From the NCBI GenBank assembly GCA_963573385.1, contig CAUYLG010071382.1, forward strand, positions 58,869 through 122,868: a DNA stretch of 64,000 nt. Direction: 5' to 3'. The DNA is from Cacajao melanocephalus (Eukaryota; Chordata; Mammalia; Primates; Pitheciidae). Position numbers and translations under genes: made by a program. Numbering within the stretch: the stretch's first letter is position 1; each line of letters opens with the position of its first letter. Below are positions 46,950 to 60,879 of this stretch, one piece after another. Below the pieces are notes generated by a model, which was not told where the DNA came from, did not search any database, and saw only the letters and a list, made by a program, of their open reading frames with translations.

Positions 46950-49900
46950 AGTGAAAGGTCTAGTGCCTTAGCCTCCTTTTCCCTTGCCCGTTTTTCTCAC
47001 TTCTCATCCACAGATGAAGAAAGAGTACATAGTGGGAAAAAAGTAGTGAATTATCTACCAGTGAGGCAGAGGAAATTAACAGTCCCAAGACTGCCCCCAG
47101 GTGATGGTTTTCAGGAATAACATTTCTGGACAATCCAAGGTCGCTTTATCTCTCTGTGGCGCTAATGTCATCTGTGGTAGAAAAGTTATTGAATCCAAAG
47201 ACTATGCTAATCCCCCCAAAAGGAAAAAATCGGCCCCAGAAATCTGCCCACAGACGCTGAGAATTTGTTCAATTTGTCTTTATGGCCTTAAAGTTGGTAG
47301 GTGCACTTCCAAAATCAAACGCTGTCCTCCCCAAAAGGTTTCCACCCATCCCCTTTTCTTTTTTTCCTTCTTCCTAGTTTCTTCTTTCTGAAACAATAGC
47401 GCGGGCGGCTAGAGTCAGTCTGATGATATAATCCTTAAGGTATTCACGGGCAGACCAAGGGCCAAGCTATCAAAGGGTTCAGCTTTTTCTTTTTTTTTTT
47501 TTTTTAAAGCTGTTTACTATTCAGGAAATTTGGTAATTATTTTTTTCTTCTTCTCCATGTAGTGGTATTACCCTCTTCCTTTTGATATTAGATCTTCTAT
47601 GGGCCCCTAGCTTCATGTTGTAGAGAAAGGAGAAAGATGAAGGGACTGAAATCTGCAGCAGAATGCAATTTTCTTTAATGTCATCATTGCTGTTGAAGAC
47701 CAGCTGAGGGCTTCCAAACGAACAGGAACCCCCGGAGCAGAGTCCTCATGTTTCCAGGGGCAGAAGAGAGTGCTAATACCGTTCATTCTTTTACACCACA
47801 AACTTTTTTTTTGTACATCACTCCACCAAAATACTTTCAGTACTTTTGTACTAGGATTGAAAACGCACACCAGGAGGGGAAAGAGAGGATTAAAATCATA
47901 TTTTTTAAAAGTATTTGTTTAGAATGTCACACTGAATTTGGTGGGGAGGGGTACTAATCAGTACTAATATCCTGGGAATATTACCATGTTTACCATGTTT
48001 TTTCCTGAGTTAAATACAGTGCCTTGCTTATAACTGGCAGCCCTCAACAAATAGTTGTTGGTTGAATGTTTGGAAAATGTAAAGCAAAGGAGCACAAACA
48101 GGATTGGCTATTTAACTCCATTTAGTTAAAAATTGGTAAGTTTCTTGCACTAGCTAATGTGTATCCTACAAAGCAAGACCACTTCTGCTAATTGTGAGGG
48201 ACTTAATCAGTTTAAGTTTCATCTCCCCAGCTGAACTGTAACATGAAATAGAGACTCAGTGTTATTGCTTTCATTATACACAACATCTTGTATATTGCTG
48301 GGTACAGTGATTAATCATCTTAGAGTATGGTGAAGGAGAAGATTCAGCTTAAGATGGAATACGTTAAGTGAAAGTTAATTATCCCCTTGGATAGTGCCAA
48401 GTATCCCTGTAAATGGATAATAGTGGTCCAGGAGTAGGAAAATTTCTGTTCAGACTCATCCTTTGATTGGGTCATACCTCTTCCTGCCCACATTCTCTCC
48501 AGAAGTAACACTTTTTCTTCCTAATCTTACCTTATTAGGATATGAAAGCACAGAAAAGGGTAAGCTGTGATGACTGGTTAGCAGTCAGTTCGTGTGGATA
48601 CTAATGAGATCATCACAGAGGTTCTGTCCACTTGGGCACAAGTTTGGCCTTATTCCAAGAATATCCATGATATCCTTTCCTATAAATGCATGCTACTTGG
48701 CCAGAGATAATCTTAATATATCTTCACAGAAGGTTACAGTTTTGGAAAAGGACTGCCAATCAATTGGATTTTCCCATGAGAGCCAAGGTATCATGAAGGC
48801 TTACGTGCCTGTGCCAGATCATGTAATAAGACATAGACTATGTTTTGAAGGAGCATTCTATTTTCCCCTCTTTTTTATTTTTCATTGAAAAATTCCCCAT
48901 CACAAACATAGGTACTGGAGATGAAGTTATGACTTTCCGTCTAGAATGACTTCTGCTTTCTTGAATTGCCATCCCATTAGCACCTTGCACCGAGGATGTA
49001 AAGCATCATATGGAATGCTGGCCTTCTTAGCAATGACTAGTTCACCTTTTATTCTTTATTACATTTCTTCCTTAGCATGTTAAAAAGCCCTATAGCTGAA
49101 TTGGATGTTGACTAAATTAGAAGGCACACAATGCTGGGTTTGATCCAAAATCCACCACATCAGAAGTATTTTTTATCTCAGCCATACTGCAGTACCTATA
49201 ACAGTGAATAGCAACTGCTACTAGGCAGGGGATTTCTTTTGATCAGGTAGGAAATTTTAAAGAATTAAAGGACTGAACTCGTGTAGAGAGTAATGGGGCT
49301 GATGTATCTTTAAAAATGCCAGAATTTGTAACAAATGAGAGTTGTTCCTGTAAGAAATTACCCTGGGATTCTATATCTTAGACAAATGATTGCTCAAAAC
49401 ATTTCTGGAATGCCTCTTTTGGAAATGACTCCAGGGATACTGCACCATCACTTACTCCAATGCTCTTTTCCTCTCGCTGGCTAATGTGGGTGCACTCTGG
49501 GAAATCCAACTGTTCATGCTGATGAATTAGCTCTAAAAGCTGAGAGTATCCAGGGCAGAATGGCATCTTTGCCTAGAGAAAGGGTGTCATTTTAGTGATA
49601 TTACTGAGATGGAACACACAGCAAGCAAAATGGTTGCCTAAGGCAACTGTGGCCAGTCCCAACCACATCCAGTGGCTCCAGACCTTGGGAACAAGGCTTC
49701 CAAAGGAAGTTAGAGCAGATTCCTAGAGGGATTGTGTCTCCCTGGGGAGCCCCAGATATTCCGGGTTTTCTTATTTGAGAGAGCTTGTTCTAAGACAGCA
49801 GTCCTATCTGGAAGTTTCTGTGATAGCTAAGGAAGTTCTCCAGAAGAATTGAATTAAATTAGCTGTAAGTCATTTCCTTACTCATCTTCCCTCTCAAATA

Positions 49901-50369
49901 CAATGAAACAAAACAACAAAAACGAATGTGACTAGAAATCAGACTAGTTGGGCTAAACAGTGGGATTATGAAAGTTTGCTAATGACTTAAATGATGAAAG
50001 ATCATTTGTAGTTTTCAAAAATTACAGCCCCATGGCCAACCACAGGTTTCTGAATGCCCCCAACATAGTCTTCTAAAGTGCTGACCATGGAAAAACTCCA
50101 CACTCACGACCCAGCTCAGGCCTGCTACCTAGCCGATGCTGGAATTGTGGGGAATCTTGTGCTCCATGCTACACACAATACTGGCAGCTGGAGGTAGAGA
50201 AATTGTCCTCTTTGCTCATTGATACTTCCAGGTTGTTATCCTGTCATTATCCCTTTCTCTTCCTTAATTTCCCCACTGCCCCAGGTTTTGGAAATGATGC
50301 TGTCAGTCTACAGACTCGAAGACCACTCCTCATTTCTTGAAGATTTTATTCCTGGATCATTCTTATTTT
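46950..50369. other. Intergenic, unassigned
   Basis: No gene. An L2-tail-like trace (TGCCTTGCTTATAACTGGCA, CAACAAATAGTTGTTG) occurs at about 48.02-48.07 kb. A poly(T) run lies near 47.49 kb. Confidence 0.5.
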
Positions 50370-51351
50370 CTTTAGTGCTTCTCCCAGCATACTTTTAGTG
50401 GTTTCACATTGAAGTAAATGACCTTTGTAATACCCTAGACTCTTGACCTTCTCTCCTCCAGAGATTACATTTTCCACTCTGTATCAACAGTCATTCCTTG
50501 GGCTGTATCTCAATCTTTGTCATTACCAAGAGTTGAATCCCCATAATCTTAATTTCAAGCTCTGACCAACATTGCCTGTCTTTCCAGTTCACTCCCTCAA
50601 TTTGTTGACACCACCAGGACCTTCAATCAACTGATTTTTATCATCGTTCTACATCTTCACACCCATCACATCCTTACTTCCCAACCTGCCCTGTGTGAAT
50701 GCCATGACTCTTACTCACACCCCGGCGTCAGGCATATGTATTCAGGTGCTTTACCTCTTTGTCCTTTGTTGCAATCACCTGGTGAAGCCCAGCTCTAGGT
50801 TAAATCCAGTTGTATCTAAGTTCTGCCCCTGCCTACACCCACACAGTGGAATGCGGTTGGAACAAAACAATCAACTGTGCTGACTGCTCTCATTGTAAAT
50901 TCATGTTCCTTAGCCTCAAGAGAGCCCTAATATCCTGCCTGGCAGTTCTACTGCATTTCCCCCTTCCCTAGATGACTATTTCACACCTCCTACTCCTCTC
51001 CCCTTAAACCTTCAACACACCCTCCCTCATCCCAATCCTCTGCTGAGGACCTTGATTCCTGTTTCACTGATAAAATTGAAGCAACAAAGAGAACTTCTAC
51101 TTTTTTTTTTTTTTCCACACGTAAAAGTTTATCTGCTTCTGTGTTCATATATTCTTCCTTCTCTCTTCTCTGGTCTCCCATCTAAATCCAGTCCACATGT
51201 GAACAGGTTGGATCTCATTCCTTCATACCTACTCAAGGAAGCCACTGCTTCAGTAACTGTTCTCTCTAACTTCTTGATCATCAAATTCGCCCTCTCTACA
51301 GGATCATTCCCATCCAAATATGCAACTATTTCCCCCATTCTAAAAAGTAAC

Positions 51352-51792
51352 TGCTATGGTTTGGATGTGGTTTCTCCCCTCCTAAACTCATGTTGAAATT
51401 TAACTGCCAGCGTAATGGTGTTAGGAGTTGGAGCCTTTAAGAAGTGATTAAGTATTTAAGGCAGATTAATGTCTTTTCTTGCCAGACGAGTGTTTCTTTG
51501 CAAGAATGGATTCGTTTTTGCAGGAATGGATTAGCTCCTGAGAGAGAAGAGTGGGTTGTTATAAAGTGAGGTGGCCTCTACTGTTTTGTCCTTTTTCCCA
51601 CAAGCCCAATTCCGCTTCCGTTTCTCCACCATGTTTTGACATGGCAGGAATGAGGTCCTCACCAGAAGCTGTCAGATGCAGCTACCCCGTCATGAACTCC
51701 CCAGCCTCCAGAACTATGAGCTACCTAAACCTATTTTATGAATTATCCAGTCTTGAGAATTCTGTTATAGGAACAAAAAATGGACTAAGACA
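51352..51792 (+). repeat. Solo LTR of an ERVL-MaLR element (MLT1A/B type)
   Basis: TG...CA-bounded 441 bp with family landmarks TGCTATGGTTTGGATGTGG, CATGTTGAAATTTAACTGCC, GCCTCCAGAACTATGAGC and GGACTAAGACA. Inserted in the L2 body. No coding content. Confidence 0.85.
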
Positions 51793-52328
51793 GTAAGAAA
51801 ACCCTCTTTTGATTCCGTATCACTGTCACACTATTGCACTTTTCTGCTTCCCTTTACAGCAATAGTTCTTGAAAGGGTTGTCAAGAACACCTCCAGTTTT
51901 CCTCCTTCCATTCCCTTTTAAATATATTCAAGCAGACTTTTGACCCCACTCTCCACCCAAACTGCTTTAATCAAGGTCACCAGTGATCCACACACTGCTA
52001 AATCCAGTGGTCCTTTCTCAGTCCTCACTGTACTTGACGTAGACTGGTCTTTTTCCTGAAGATAGCTTTTCCACTTGGCTTTCAGGGCAATCAGTACTTG
52101 CTTTTCCTTTTGTCACATTCGGCTGTCTTCCTCAGGCTCTCTGCTGCATATTTTCTCATTTCTCTCTACCTCTAAACAGGATCAATCTTTGGACCTCCTC
52201 TTTTCCCTGTCCAAACTCACTCATTTAGAGATTTCATCAAGACTCCTGACTTTAAATGCTATCTATGTATTAACGACTTTGAAATTCATTAATTAATTAG
52301 CCTGGACCTCTCTCTGACTTCTACTTTT

Positions 52329-52635
52329 GTACTTTTGTTTATTTTTATTTCATTTTAAGACACGCTCTCACTCTTGCCCAGGCTGGAGTGCAGAGGCACA
52401 ATCATGGCTCACTGCAGTCTCGAACTCCCAGGCTCAATTGATCCTCCCACCTAGGCCTCCTGAGTGGCTGGGACTAGGCCACCATGCCTGACTACTTTTT
52501 AAAAATTTTTTTGTAGAGATGGGGGTCTCACTATGTTGCTCAGGCTGGTCTCAACTCTGGGGCTCAAGAAACCTTCCTTCCTTGGCTTCCCAAATTGTCC
52601 AGATTATAGATGTGGGCCACCATACCTAGCCAACA
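52329..52635 (-). repeat. AluJ-type SINE
   Basis: Strongly diverged antisense Alu with duplication TCTACTTTT at 52320-52328 and 52636-52644, nested in the L2. Confidence 0.92.
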
Positions 52636-53349
52636 TCTACTTTTAAATGTACAGCTGATGAATTAATATCTCCAAATGTCCAAATCCAAACTCTTAACCT
52701 TTCCATATCTGTTCCTCCTACAGTCTTTCCCATCTCAGTAAATGGAAAATCTATTCTTTTAACTTCTGTCAAAAATCTTTAAATTATCCTTGACTTCTTT
52801 ATTTTCTCTCAAATATCACAGCCAATCTATCAGCAAATTTTGTCAGCTCTTCCTTAAAAGGTATTCCAAATCTTATCATGCCTTACCACTTCCACTCTAT
52901 TATTTTACTCCAAGTCTTCCCTTTTGCATGGCTGATCAAAATAGCTACCTAACTGGCTTCCCACTTCCATCTCTGACCCCCTGTAGTCTATGTCTCAACA
53001 TAATAGCCAACATGAGCCTTTTATAATTTAAACCTGCAATGGCTTCCCAATCCCACTTACCTAGAGTAAAAGCCAAAATCCTTTGCATGGCCTATAAAGC
53101 CTGACCCCCCCGTCGACATTCTGACCTTGTCTCCTTCCACTGTCCCTCTCATTTACCTGACTGGCCACATTGGTCTCCTTACTGCTTTTTAAACAAGTCA
53201 AGCATGCTTCTGCTTCAAGGCCTTTGCATTTGATATTCCCTCTGCCTGGACTGGTTTTCCCTCACATATCACATTGCTTTCTTTCTCACCTCATTCCGTT
53301 TTCTGCTTAAATGAAACCATCCTTTGAAACTCTGTTAAAACAAGCACCC

Positions 53350-53728
53350 TGTATTAGTTTGCTAGGGCTGCCATAACAAAATACCACAGACTAGTGGCTC
53401 ACACAGAAATCTATTTTCTCACAGTTGTGGAGGCAGAATGCTGAGACTAAGGTCTGGTAGGTTTCATTTCTCCTGGGGCTGCTTTTCTTGCCTTTGTGGA
53501 TGGCCACCCTCTTGCCATGTCCTCTCATGGTCTTTTCTCCGGGTATTTGTCTGTGTGTCATAATCCCCTCTGCTCACAAATCATATTGGGTTAGGATATA
53601 CCCTAATGGTCTCATTTTAACTTGATTATCTCTTTAAGAGGCCCATCTTCCCAAACAGACACATTCTGCCATCCTGGGGACGAGGACCTCAACATGTAAA
53701 TGTGGGAAAAACACAATTCAGTTCATAA
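53350..53728 (-). repeat. Solo LTR of an ERVL-MaLR element (MLT1C-like)
   Basis: Antisense LTR starting TGTATTAGTTTGCTAGGGCT and ending near CACAATTCAGTTCATAA; contains ATTTTCTCACAGTTGTGGAG and CTCATTTTAACTTGATTATC. Nested near the 3' end of the L2. Confidence 0.85.
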
Positions 53729-53945
53729 TGCTCCATCTCCATTTTCTTCCTATGTCTGCATAGCACTCATCACCTGGCGACCGGCCTTTCCTTGCTGGTT
53801 TATTGTCTGTTATCTCTCCCCTACAATGTCAATTCAAAGAGGGCAGGGCATTTTGTCTCTTTTGTTCACTGCTGTATACCCAGTGACTAGAACATTGCAT
53901 AGCATAGAATAAGCACTGAATAAATAGTTGTAAAATGATCTAATG

Positions 53946-56011
53946 GTTTTATATACTTATCTGTCTCCTGAAGCCATTTGAATTTGCAACCTCTAACCTC
54001 TCTCTTATCAGGGTTGTTTTCCGTCAGTTAGCATTTACTCTGCCCAATGTTGTGATTCATATTGGAGTAATTTGCAAAAATCAAAACCCTCAGTCTTTTT
54101 GCAAAAATCTGCATTCGAAGACACTTACAAACAAGAACACGTAAGATTTTTTAAAAGGATAGTAATTTATGGTACAAATTTCAACTGCAATAAACAGATA
54201 AGTTGATAACAAAATACTCAGGGAAAACTTGTCTGTAAAATGGGGACAGTAATTCTTATGTATATAGAGGTTTGTGAAGATGAAATATGGTTATAGTTTA
54301 TCAAATACTTCTTCATATTAGGACAATATTTGAAAGTTACAAGAAGAAAGACAGAGACCTATGGGAGCCATATAAGCCTTCTTGTGGAAGGTTCCTGAGG
54401 CTCAAGAAGGAGTTACCCTGTCTGGCAATGCCCGAGGGCCTGTTGGGCCCAGCCAGTCAATAGAAGCAGATCACAGATGTAATTCTTGTAACATGAGTCC
54501 TTTCTGGGTGCAACAATGGGGCATGCTGAAGACTTACAGAGGATCCCCTCTCTAGCCTGCTCACACAGTTCAATTTTCTCTCAATAAAAATGCAATAAAA
54601 ACTTCATTTGCCTCCAGAGTGTTGAATACTTTTGATTCCAAATTATTTGGAATAGAAATTCTGATTCACAGTATTTTTGGAAAGAAGATGGATGAAGAGT
54701 TCTTACAAGAAAAAAGAAGGGAGAAAAAGAAATGTAGTGGCTGTATCTTACCAAACTGAGAATAGTTTAAAGACACTGCAGGATTTAAAAAAACGTATGA
54801 GCCAAAGCTAAAATAATTTTTAGCAGCTATGCAGAAAGATTTTTGTGTTCCTAACAGTAGGTGGGGAAATTAAACCCTTTTTTTTTTTTAAAGAGTCACA
54901 TAATTTGGGGGAAGTAGGGCAATGCCAGCTGCCACGTCTTCATGATCACAAAATACCTATTATAGATTCGCTAAGTCCCAGGTCTGGCTAAATTTTGAAT
55001 GTGCTAATTCTTCTTCATCATGTTAGCACTGTCCAAAGTATTTGGCTCCTATGCCAAAGACATTAGATCAGTTTGCTATGTACAATAATAATAATATTTT
55101 ATTTAGGTTCTGGATTATCTACAGATTTCAGTTATCTCGGATGTCTCTTGTTAATAAGAATAATGGCAAACTGGCTTTCATCTCAAATCATAATTATTTT
55201 CTTTTATGAGTTGCATCCATTGTCTCCCTATTGTCTCTACCTTTAACATCTATCAGATCTGAAGTGTTCACAGGTTTTATACAAAAACAAGAGTCTTTTT
55301 TCTCACACAGTCCACTTCCCAGCCCACAACCAATACCACATGAGTCTAGCCTGGTCTGGACTAGTGTTCTGAACACTGAAGATTATAATGAGAGCTGGTG
55401 ACAGCAAAGATGGTAGTTTCCTTCTATGATATGGATATCAGACATTTTCAGAAATAGTTTGAACATTCCTAACTTGTGCTTATTAGAATTTTATGACTTT
55501 CTCACTCACAAATCTAATCTATGCTCAAATGTTTTTATTTCTAGGCCATATAACCCTTTACAGGGTAATAAGTACTGTAATTTTACTACCCACTGTGAAA
55601 AATAACAGCCCATTCTTGTCTTTCTCGGTTTTAGTAAATCCTCATCAATTCTAAGATTCTAATATTGGTGATCAAATCTCTTTCACTCTATCACCAATGT
55701 AACTTCAATTATTTCCCCTTTTAGGATTTGCACAGACCCAAATAGCCTAAAATTTTAGGCTGTTTATAAATAATCACATATAAAAACTAAAACAATATAG
55801 GCTAAATTATTGTGAGTTAATCTGATGAAAACAGGAAGCAGAAAATAGCAGAAAGTCAAGATAATGATTATGTTTTCATAACATTATCTATCTGTAGCTC
55901 TCTGTCTCCCCAATGTAAACTCCTTCAGGATAGAAGCCGGTTTTCATTCATTTTTCATGCTGCCCCCACCCCCGACCCACTTCATCCCAGCACAATCATT
56001 CTCAAACATCT
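53946..56011. other. Intergenic, unassigned AT-rich DNA
   Basis: No recognised gene or repeat. AATAAAAATGCAATAAAAAC near 54.58 kb resembles a poly(A) signal context but has no supporting gene structure. Confidence 0.45.
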
Positions 56012-56190
56012 GTACATCTAGATCACCTGAAGGGTTTGTTGAAATTGATTACTGATCCCTACTCCTAGAGCTTCTCATTCGGTAGGTGTGGGGTGGAGTC
56101 TGCAGATACAAATATCTAGTGAGTTCCCACGGGACTCTGATGTTGCCTGTCTGGGGACCATACCTGGAGAACTGCTCGCTGCCTCAGCAC
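56012..56190. repeat. MER5-type hAT-Charlie DNA transposon remnant
   Basis: Resembles MER5: CACCTGAAGGGTTTGTTGAA, CTTCTCATTCGGTAGGTGTG, GGGTGGAGTCTGCAGAT, CTGGGGACCATACCTGGAGA. Non-autonomous. Confidence 0.65.
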
Positions 56191-56698
56191 AGAGAAGGCT
56201 TTCAGAAAATGTTGGTTGCACGGAATTGATGCAATCTAGTTGAAGAGAAGACATTAGACAAAGAGTGTAGTAAGATTAGTATGTTAGTTGGAATAGTACC
56301 TCAAGTATTGGAACCCAGAGATCTCAAGACAAAGTAGCTTAATTACGATAAAAGTTATTTCATCACACAACAGTCCAGAGGTAGGTGAGTAGTCCAGGGT
56401 AGAAAGGTAGCTGTGCTTGCTGAGGCCAGAAATCCAGGCTGAGGGATCGACTCTGTCCATCTTTTCTTTATGGCTTTCAGCAATGGGTCAAACATGCTGC
56501 TCCAGAATGTGTGGACAAAGGAGCACTTTTTAAAAAAAAAGATGTGACTCTGAAATTGCACAAATCACTTTTGCTCATATCCCATTGGCTAGGGCTAATT
56601 TACAGGCCCATACCTTGGGTAGGCTGGGAAATGTAGTCTCTACCTGGGGCTATGTGCTCTGATAAAATTCAGAGTGAGGGTTTTATTACTAAAAAGTG

Positions 56699-57395
56699 AT
56701 ATGGACAGGAGATAGGGAAATACGGGGTAGAAGAAGGTGATCTCCCTGCAAAGGCCCCACCCTCAAGCCTGGATATCTGTGGCCCTAAATGAGAACAGGC
56801 ATTCCTGTTTTTATGCCCCAAAAGCTGCCTTTTAGCCTGCAATGCCCCCTATCCTGCACCCATATAAGCCTTGAACCCCGGGCTCCAGGGGCAGACCAGC
56901 AAACCAGCACACCAGAAAGGAGTCCAGCTGCTGGTAAGCCCAACTCCAGGGGACGATCACCGTTCCATTCCATCCCATTCTTCCAGCTCCCTATCCATCT
57001 CACTGAGGGCCACCTCCATCACTCAATAAAATCTTGCCTTCATCCTCAAGCCTGTGTATTACCTGAGTCTTCTGGGACACTGGGCAAGAGCTTGGGATAC
57101 AGAAGGCTATGACATTGGACCCCTGCCCTTGCAAAAAGGCAGAGAGTCCATTGAACTGGTTAATGCTCAAGTTGTCTGCGATGGCAAAGCTTAAAGAGCG
57201 CTGCAGCACTGGGGTTGCAGGTACCCACCCCTAGACACTACTGTGGGGCCAGACCCAAAGCGCTCTCCCTCGGCCCTGTACCTGCCCATCTGTATGCTCC
57301 TGCTCTGGCTAGGGATTTGAGCAGTGAGAAGACCAAACAGGTGAGCCACACCCCTGTCGCACATCCTGCAGGAAGTATCAGGGAACTCTCATTTC
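56699..57395 (+). repeat. ERV LTR (class I type, family not assigned) with TATA and poly(A) signals
   Basis: A coherent LTR-like block: CATATAAGCC TATA-type motif at 56861-56870, then AATAAA at 57025-57030 about 160 bp later, the spacing of an R region. It is followed by the U5-like GACATTGGACCCCTGCCC and a conserved-looking run to about 57395. No intact gag, pol or env frame is present nearby. I recognise the sequence as a human endogenous LTR but cannot name the family with confidence. Confidence 0.65.
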
Positions 57396-60329
57396 AAAAG
57401 GAGGAAAAAGAGAATAGATACTGGGAGATAGTTGGCAGTCTCTGTCAAAAAAACTTCATGGCAAATCTATGTGTAAAGTGACAAAAATCTGAACACTAAA
57501 TACAATAAGGGTTCTCTATGTGTTTGTACATATTTGGGGAGGAAGTAGGGTGAGATAGGGAAGCAATTATAACCTCTGCTTAATACAAAGGTTGTAAATT
57601 TGATATTAATATGGATCTAAAGGCAAAGCCCTTTCATTTACTTCAACATGTCAATATGCCAGTATATCAAAGGAGCATGAGAATGTCCTGCCGTCACTAG
57701 AGGAGCATGGAGGAACACATGGTTTGGTGAATATGAAGTTGCAGGTGTGAGAAATGCATGGAAGTGCAGAATGGAAGTCTCGATAGCGGCTGGGGCAGAA
57801 AGAACAATGGGACTGACAGTGGTTAAGAGTGAGACACACAGTGGTAGCTTTTGCAAAACAGCAAGAGGAGAGGAGGAGCACAAGACACACTGTTACAATA
57901 TAAGTGTGCAGTGTTAGACATGAAGGGAGACCATGGAGGAAAGTAATGAGACCTACCCGGGAGGCAGGAAAAGCTGGACAGGAACATTTGCCACGTGACA
58001 AACAGCAACAACAGCATGGGCGGGAGTTCCGAGGCACCAGGCTAGAAGAGTGCCAAAGTTGAAAAGGGCTCAGGAGGGGGTTTGTGCTGTTTATTTGTTT
58101 CTCTAGCAGCTAAGCAGGAAAAGCAATGGAGAAGAGAAACAGCAGCAGTAGGTAAATTGGGCATCGACCTAGATACAGGGAAGGGGGAAGAGATGAATTA
58201 GGATGCCCCAGAGGCAAAAGCAAATGACCTTTATGCATAAAGGAGCTTTAAAGATGACTAGAAAATAGCAAGTAGAAAAGGAAGGTGCAGAAAAAATGGA
58301 AGAAGAATAGTTCACTGAGGAATCAGCAACCTCAGAAATTCTATTTGTTAATTTTTCTCTAAGGGACCCAGAAGAGGAAACTATAATAAAATAATTTCGT
58401 GGCCTTCATCCTCATGAGTACTCACCTCCTCCTCCAGTGCAGGAACTTTCTTCTAGACTATTGCTGAGGAACAACACTTTTCTTGCTCACTGGCCGTCTG
58501 GTTCATGGTGGGAACATTTCTCTCCCCAGGACTGGTTCCCACAGTCATGTCTGGATAAGCCACACATGCTCTCATTAAAAAAAACAAAATCATTACAGAA
58601 GCCTCTTTTCAGGAAAGGCTATTGCAAACTCAGGGAACTCTCTGAACAGCCTATTCACTGGAACTGACCATTGCCCTCAATGGGTTTCCCTAGAGAACAG
58701 GCCGGTGAGGGGAGATCTGGTGGTAAAGGCCACGCACGCAGCACTTTTTCCGCACTACATTTACAGATATGAAATGGGACGTGGCTTCTTCCCAGGAAGA
58801 GCCTGTATGTTTATATATTACTCAAAAAAAGAAAAATCTGTAAAATCAGACCATTTGAACCTAAATAGAGTCATATAAAGTCACATCGTTTGATTTTCAG
58901 GAACACTTAGAAGAAAAGGACGACTGTAGGCCTGCTTCTATGTGCATAGGTGGGTAGACACGAGGAGGGCTTATGAAAAAAGGAGTTTGCATTCCATAGA
59001 GCCAACATGGTTATACCAAATATTAAATACTTTATTTATTCAAAGACTACTAAGTGATTGCAACATCTAGAAGCCACATTTCAAATTATGAAGAGCTAAT
59101 GCCACAGCTAATGCACCGTAGAGGGACAAGACTCAGAAGACGTTGGTCATAATTCCTATTCGACCTCTCACTGGCTTCCAGTGTCCACCTCCACACGGAC
59201 AAGGAGCCTGAGGGTAGAGACTGTGTGTCATTTCTAATGCTTGGTGCCTGAATGGTACCCGCAAAACCGGCACTCCACCAATGCTTCCTCACTGAGTATA
59301 TCAGGTGAACCCTCACAGAACTGCCAGGTTTTTTTTGGTAAAAAAGAATAATAAAATATCATAATTTCATATATTTCCATTCTAATTTTGTCCACATATT
59401 GTATAGATTTGCTTTTCCCTAAATGCTCTCATGTGTCTGTGTTCTACTTTTTATTGAAAAGCCCTTTCTCCTATCCCATATCGATCATATTCCTTCCTTG
59501 AACATTCCTGTGAATTACTCATTCCCGCGTGCACCCAGCATTTGCTGGTTGGTATCTCTGTGTGTCCTCTAAACTGTAGTCATATTGCATTTCCTCAGTG
59601 CTACACAAACATCTGTCATAATGTTGAATTATATATCTGAGGATAAAGTCACCAAAGCTCTGAAACCCAGTTTCCTTCCTAGAGAAAGAAGATAATCCTT
59701 GCCTGGCCAATATAACAGAATTGTTAAGAGTTAACATATAAGGACTTAAAATGATTAACAGTAAAGCCTCCAGGTTGTTCTTCTTAAGGGGGGTGGTTTG
59801 AAAGGGGTTTGAAAATGTTAAGTGCTAGTGATAGGCAATTTGTTTTCAGCTTAATCTCAGGGAGAGATTGACTCTTCCCAGGCAAAACATTTGAAAAGAC
59901 GCATCCAGTTGACAGACTGAAAAGAGAATGCTGATCCCATAGGGAGGACACACAGTCAATGAGAACACACAGAGTCTTTGTGTTAAAGAGAAAAAGACCA
60001 AGAATTGTCACATGCACAATTATTCCCTTTAACTAGTAATACGGGCGCACAACACTCGACAGCGTGAACTGAAAGAAATCAAAGGCTGCATTTGAAAGCA
60101 AACTAAACACTCCTCTGTGTACAATGAAGAACGTTCGGGGGAATAATTGTAACAGCATTAAAATAAGGAGAGGGGAGGAGGAGAGGAGGCAGGGAAGAAG
60201 AGTGAGGGCTAAGAATATGATGGGACACACAAGAGAGTATCGCAAGTACTTGGAGAAGATTCTAGACTCAATGAGAAGTGGCCGACTACTCCCTTAGGCA
60301 CAATGGTTAAGGGAGATTTCTTAGTTCTT
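57396..60329. other. Intergenic, unassigned
   Basis: No recognised gene. The longest frames (about 128 codons, minus strand near 57.65-58.04 kb) show no domain. Confidence 0.45.
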
Positions 60330-60535
60330 AATTAGGAGAAACTAGAGACATAATAAATGCGTGACTTTTGGCAAGTTGCTGAAGGTTACTTTAAAAACTG
60401 GTATTAATAGTTCCCATCTTCTAGAGCTGACAGAAACATTAAATAAGATATCGAACATAAATACACTTACAAAGTGCTCAGTATATGGCAAGTACATAAT
60501 ACATACTGTAATAGCTCTTATTATTTAATATTGTT
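60330..60535 (+). repeat. MIR SINE
   Basis: Sense MIR core and tail: GTGACTTTTGGCAAGTTGCT, AATAGTTCCCATCTTCTAGA, AAAGTGCTCAGTATATGGCA. Confidence 0.65.
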
Positions 60536-60879
60536 TGCCAAACTATATGGTCATTCTCAAGTAATCCTTTTACTATCTTCATAATTGTCCAGTTGAAGAA
60601 CTCTCCAGGAAGAGTCCTGAACTTTACGTATTTGACCTATTACAAGCAAAACCAGTAAACTAAATATTGAAGAAGCATTATCCATAGACGGTTCTATGAC
60701 AGAAATGTTCTCCATCTGTATTTATCCACTATGATAGGCATTAACCACATGAAACCATGGGGTACTTGAAAGTGCTGCTAAAGAAGCAATTTTTAAAATC
60801 GAAATGGACGCATACCATATTGGACAGTGTTGCCCTAAAGCACATTGCCCCCATACATTATGAAAAGACATTATACAGG

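Larger units (their letters stand above)
50370..53945 (+). repeat. L2 LINE, long copy interrupted by three later insertions
   Basis: Recognisable L2 order along about 3.5 kb: ORF2 remnant (AAGGTCACCAGTGATCCACA at about 51975; CAATGGCTTCCCAATCCCAC; AAAGCCAAAATCCTTTGCAT; CAAGGCCTTTGCATTTGATA) and tail (TTGTTCACTGCTGTATACCC, CACTGAATAAATAGTTG near 53.93 kb). Reading frames are broken throughout, so no protein is made. Interruptions: MLT1 LTR 51352-51792, Alu 52329-52635, MLT1 LTR 53350-53728. The 5' limit is approximate. Confidence 0.8.
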
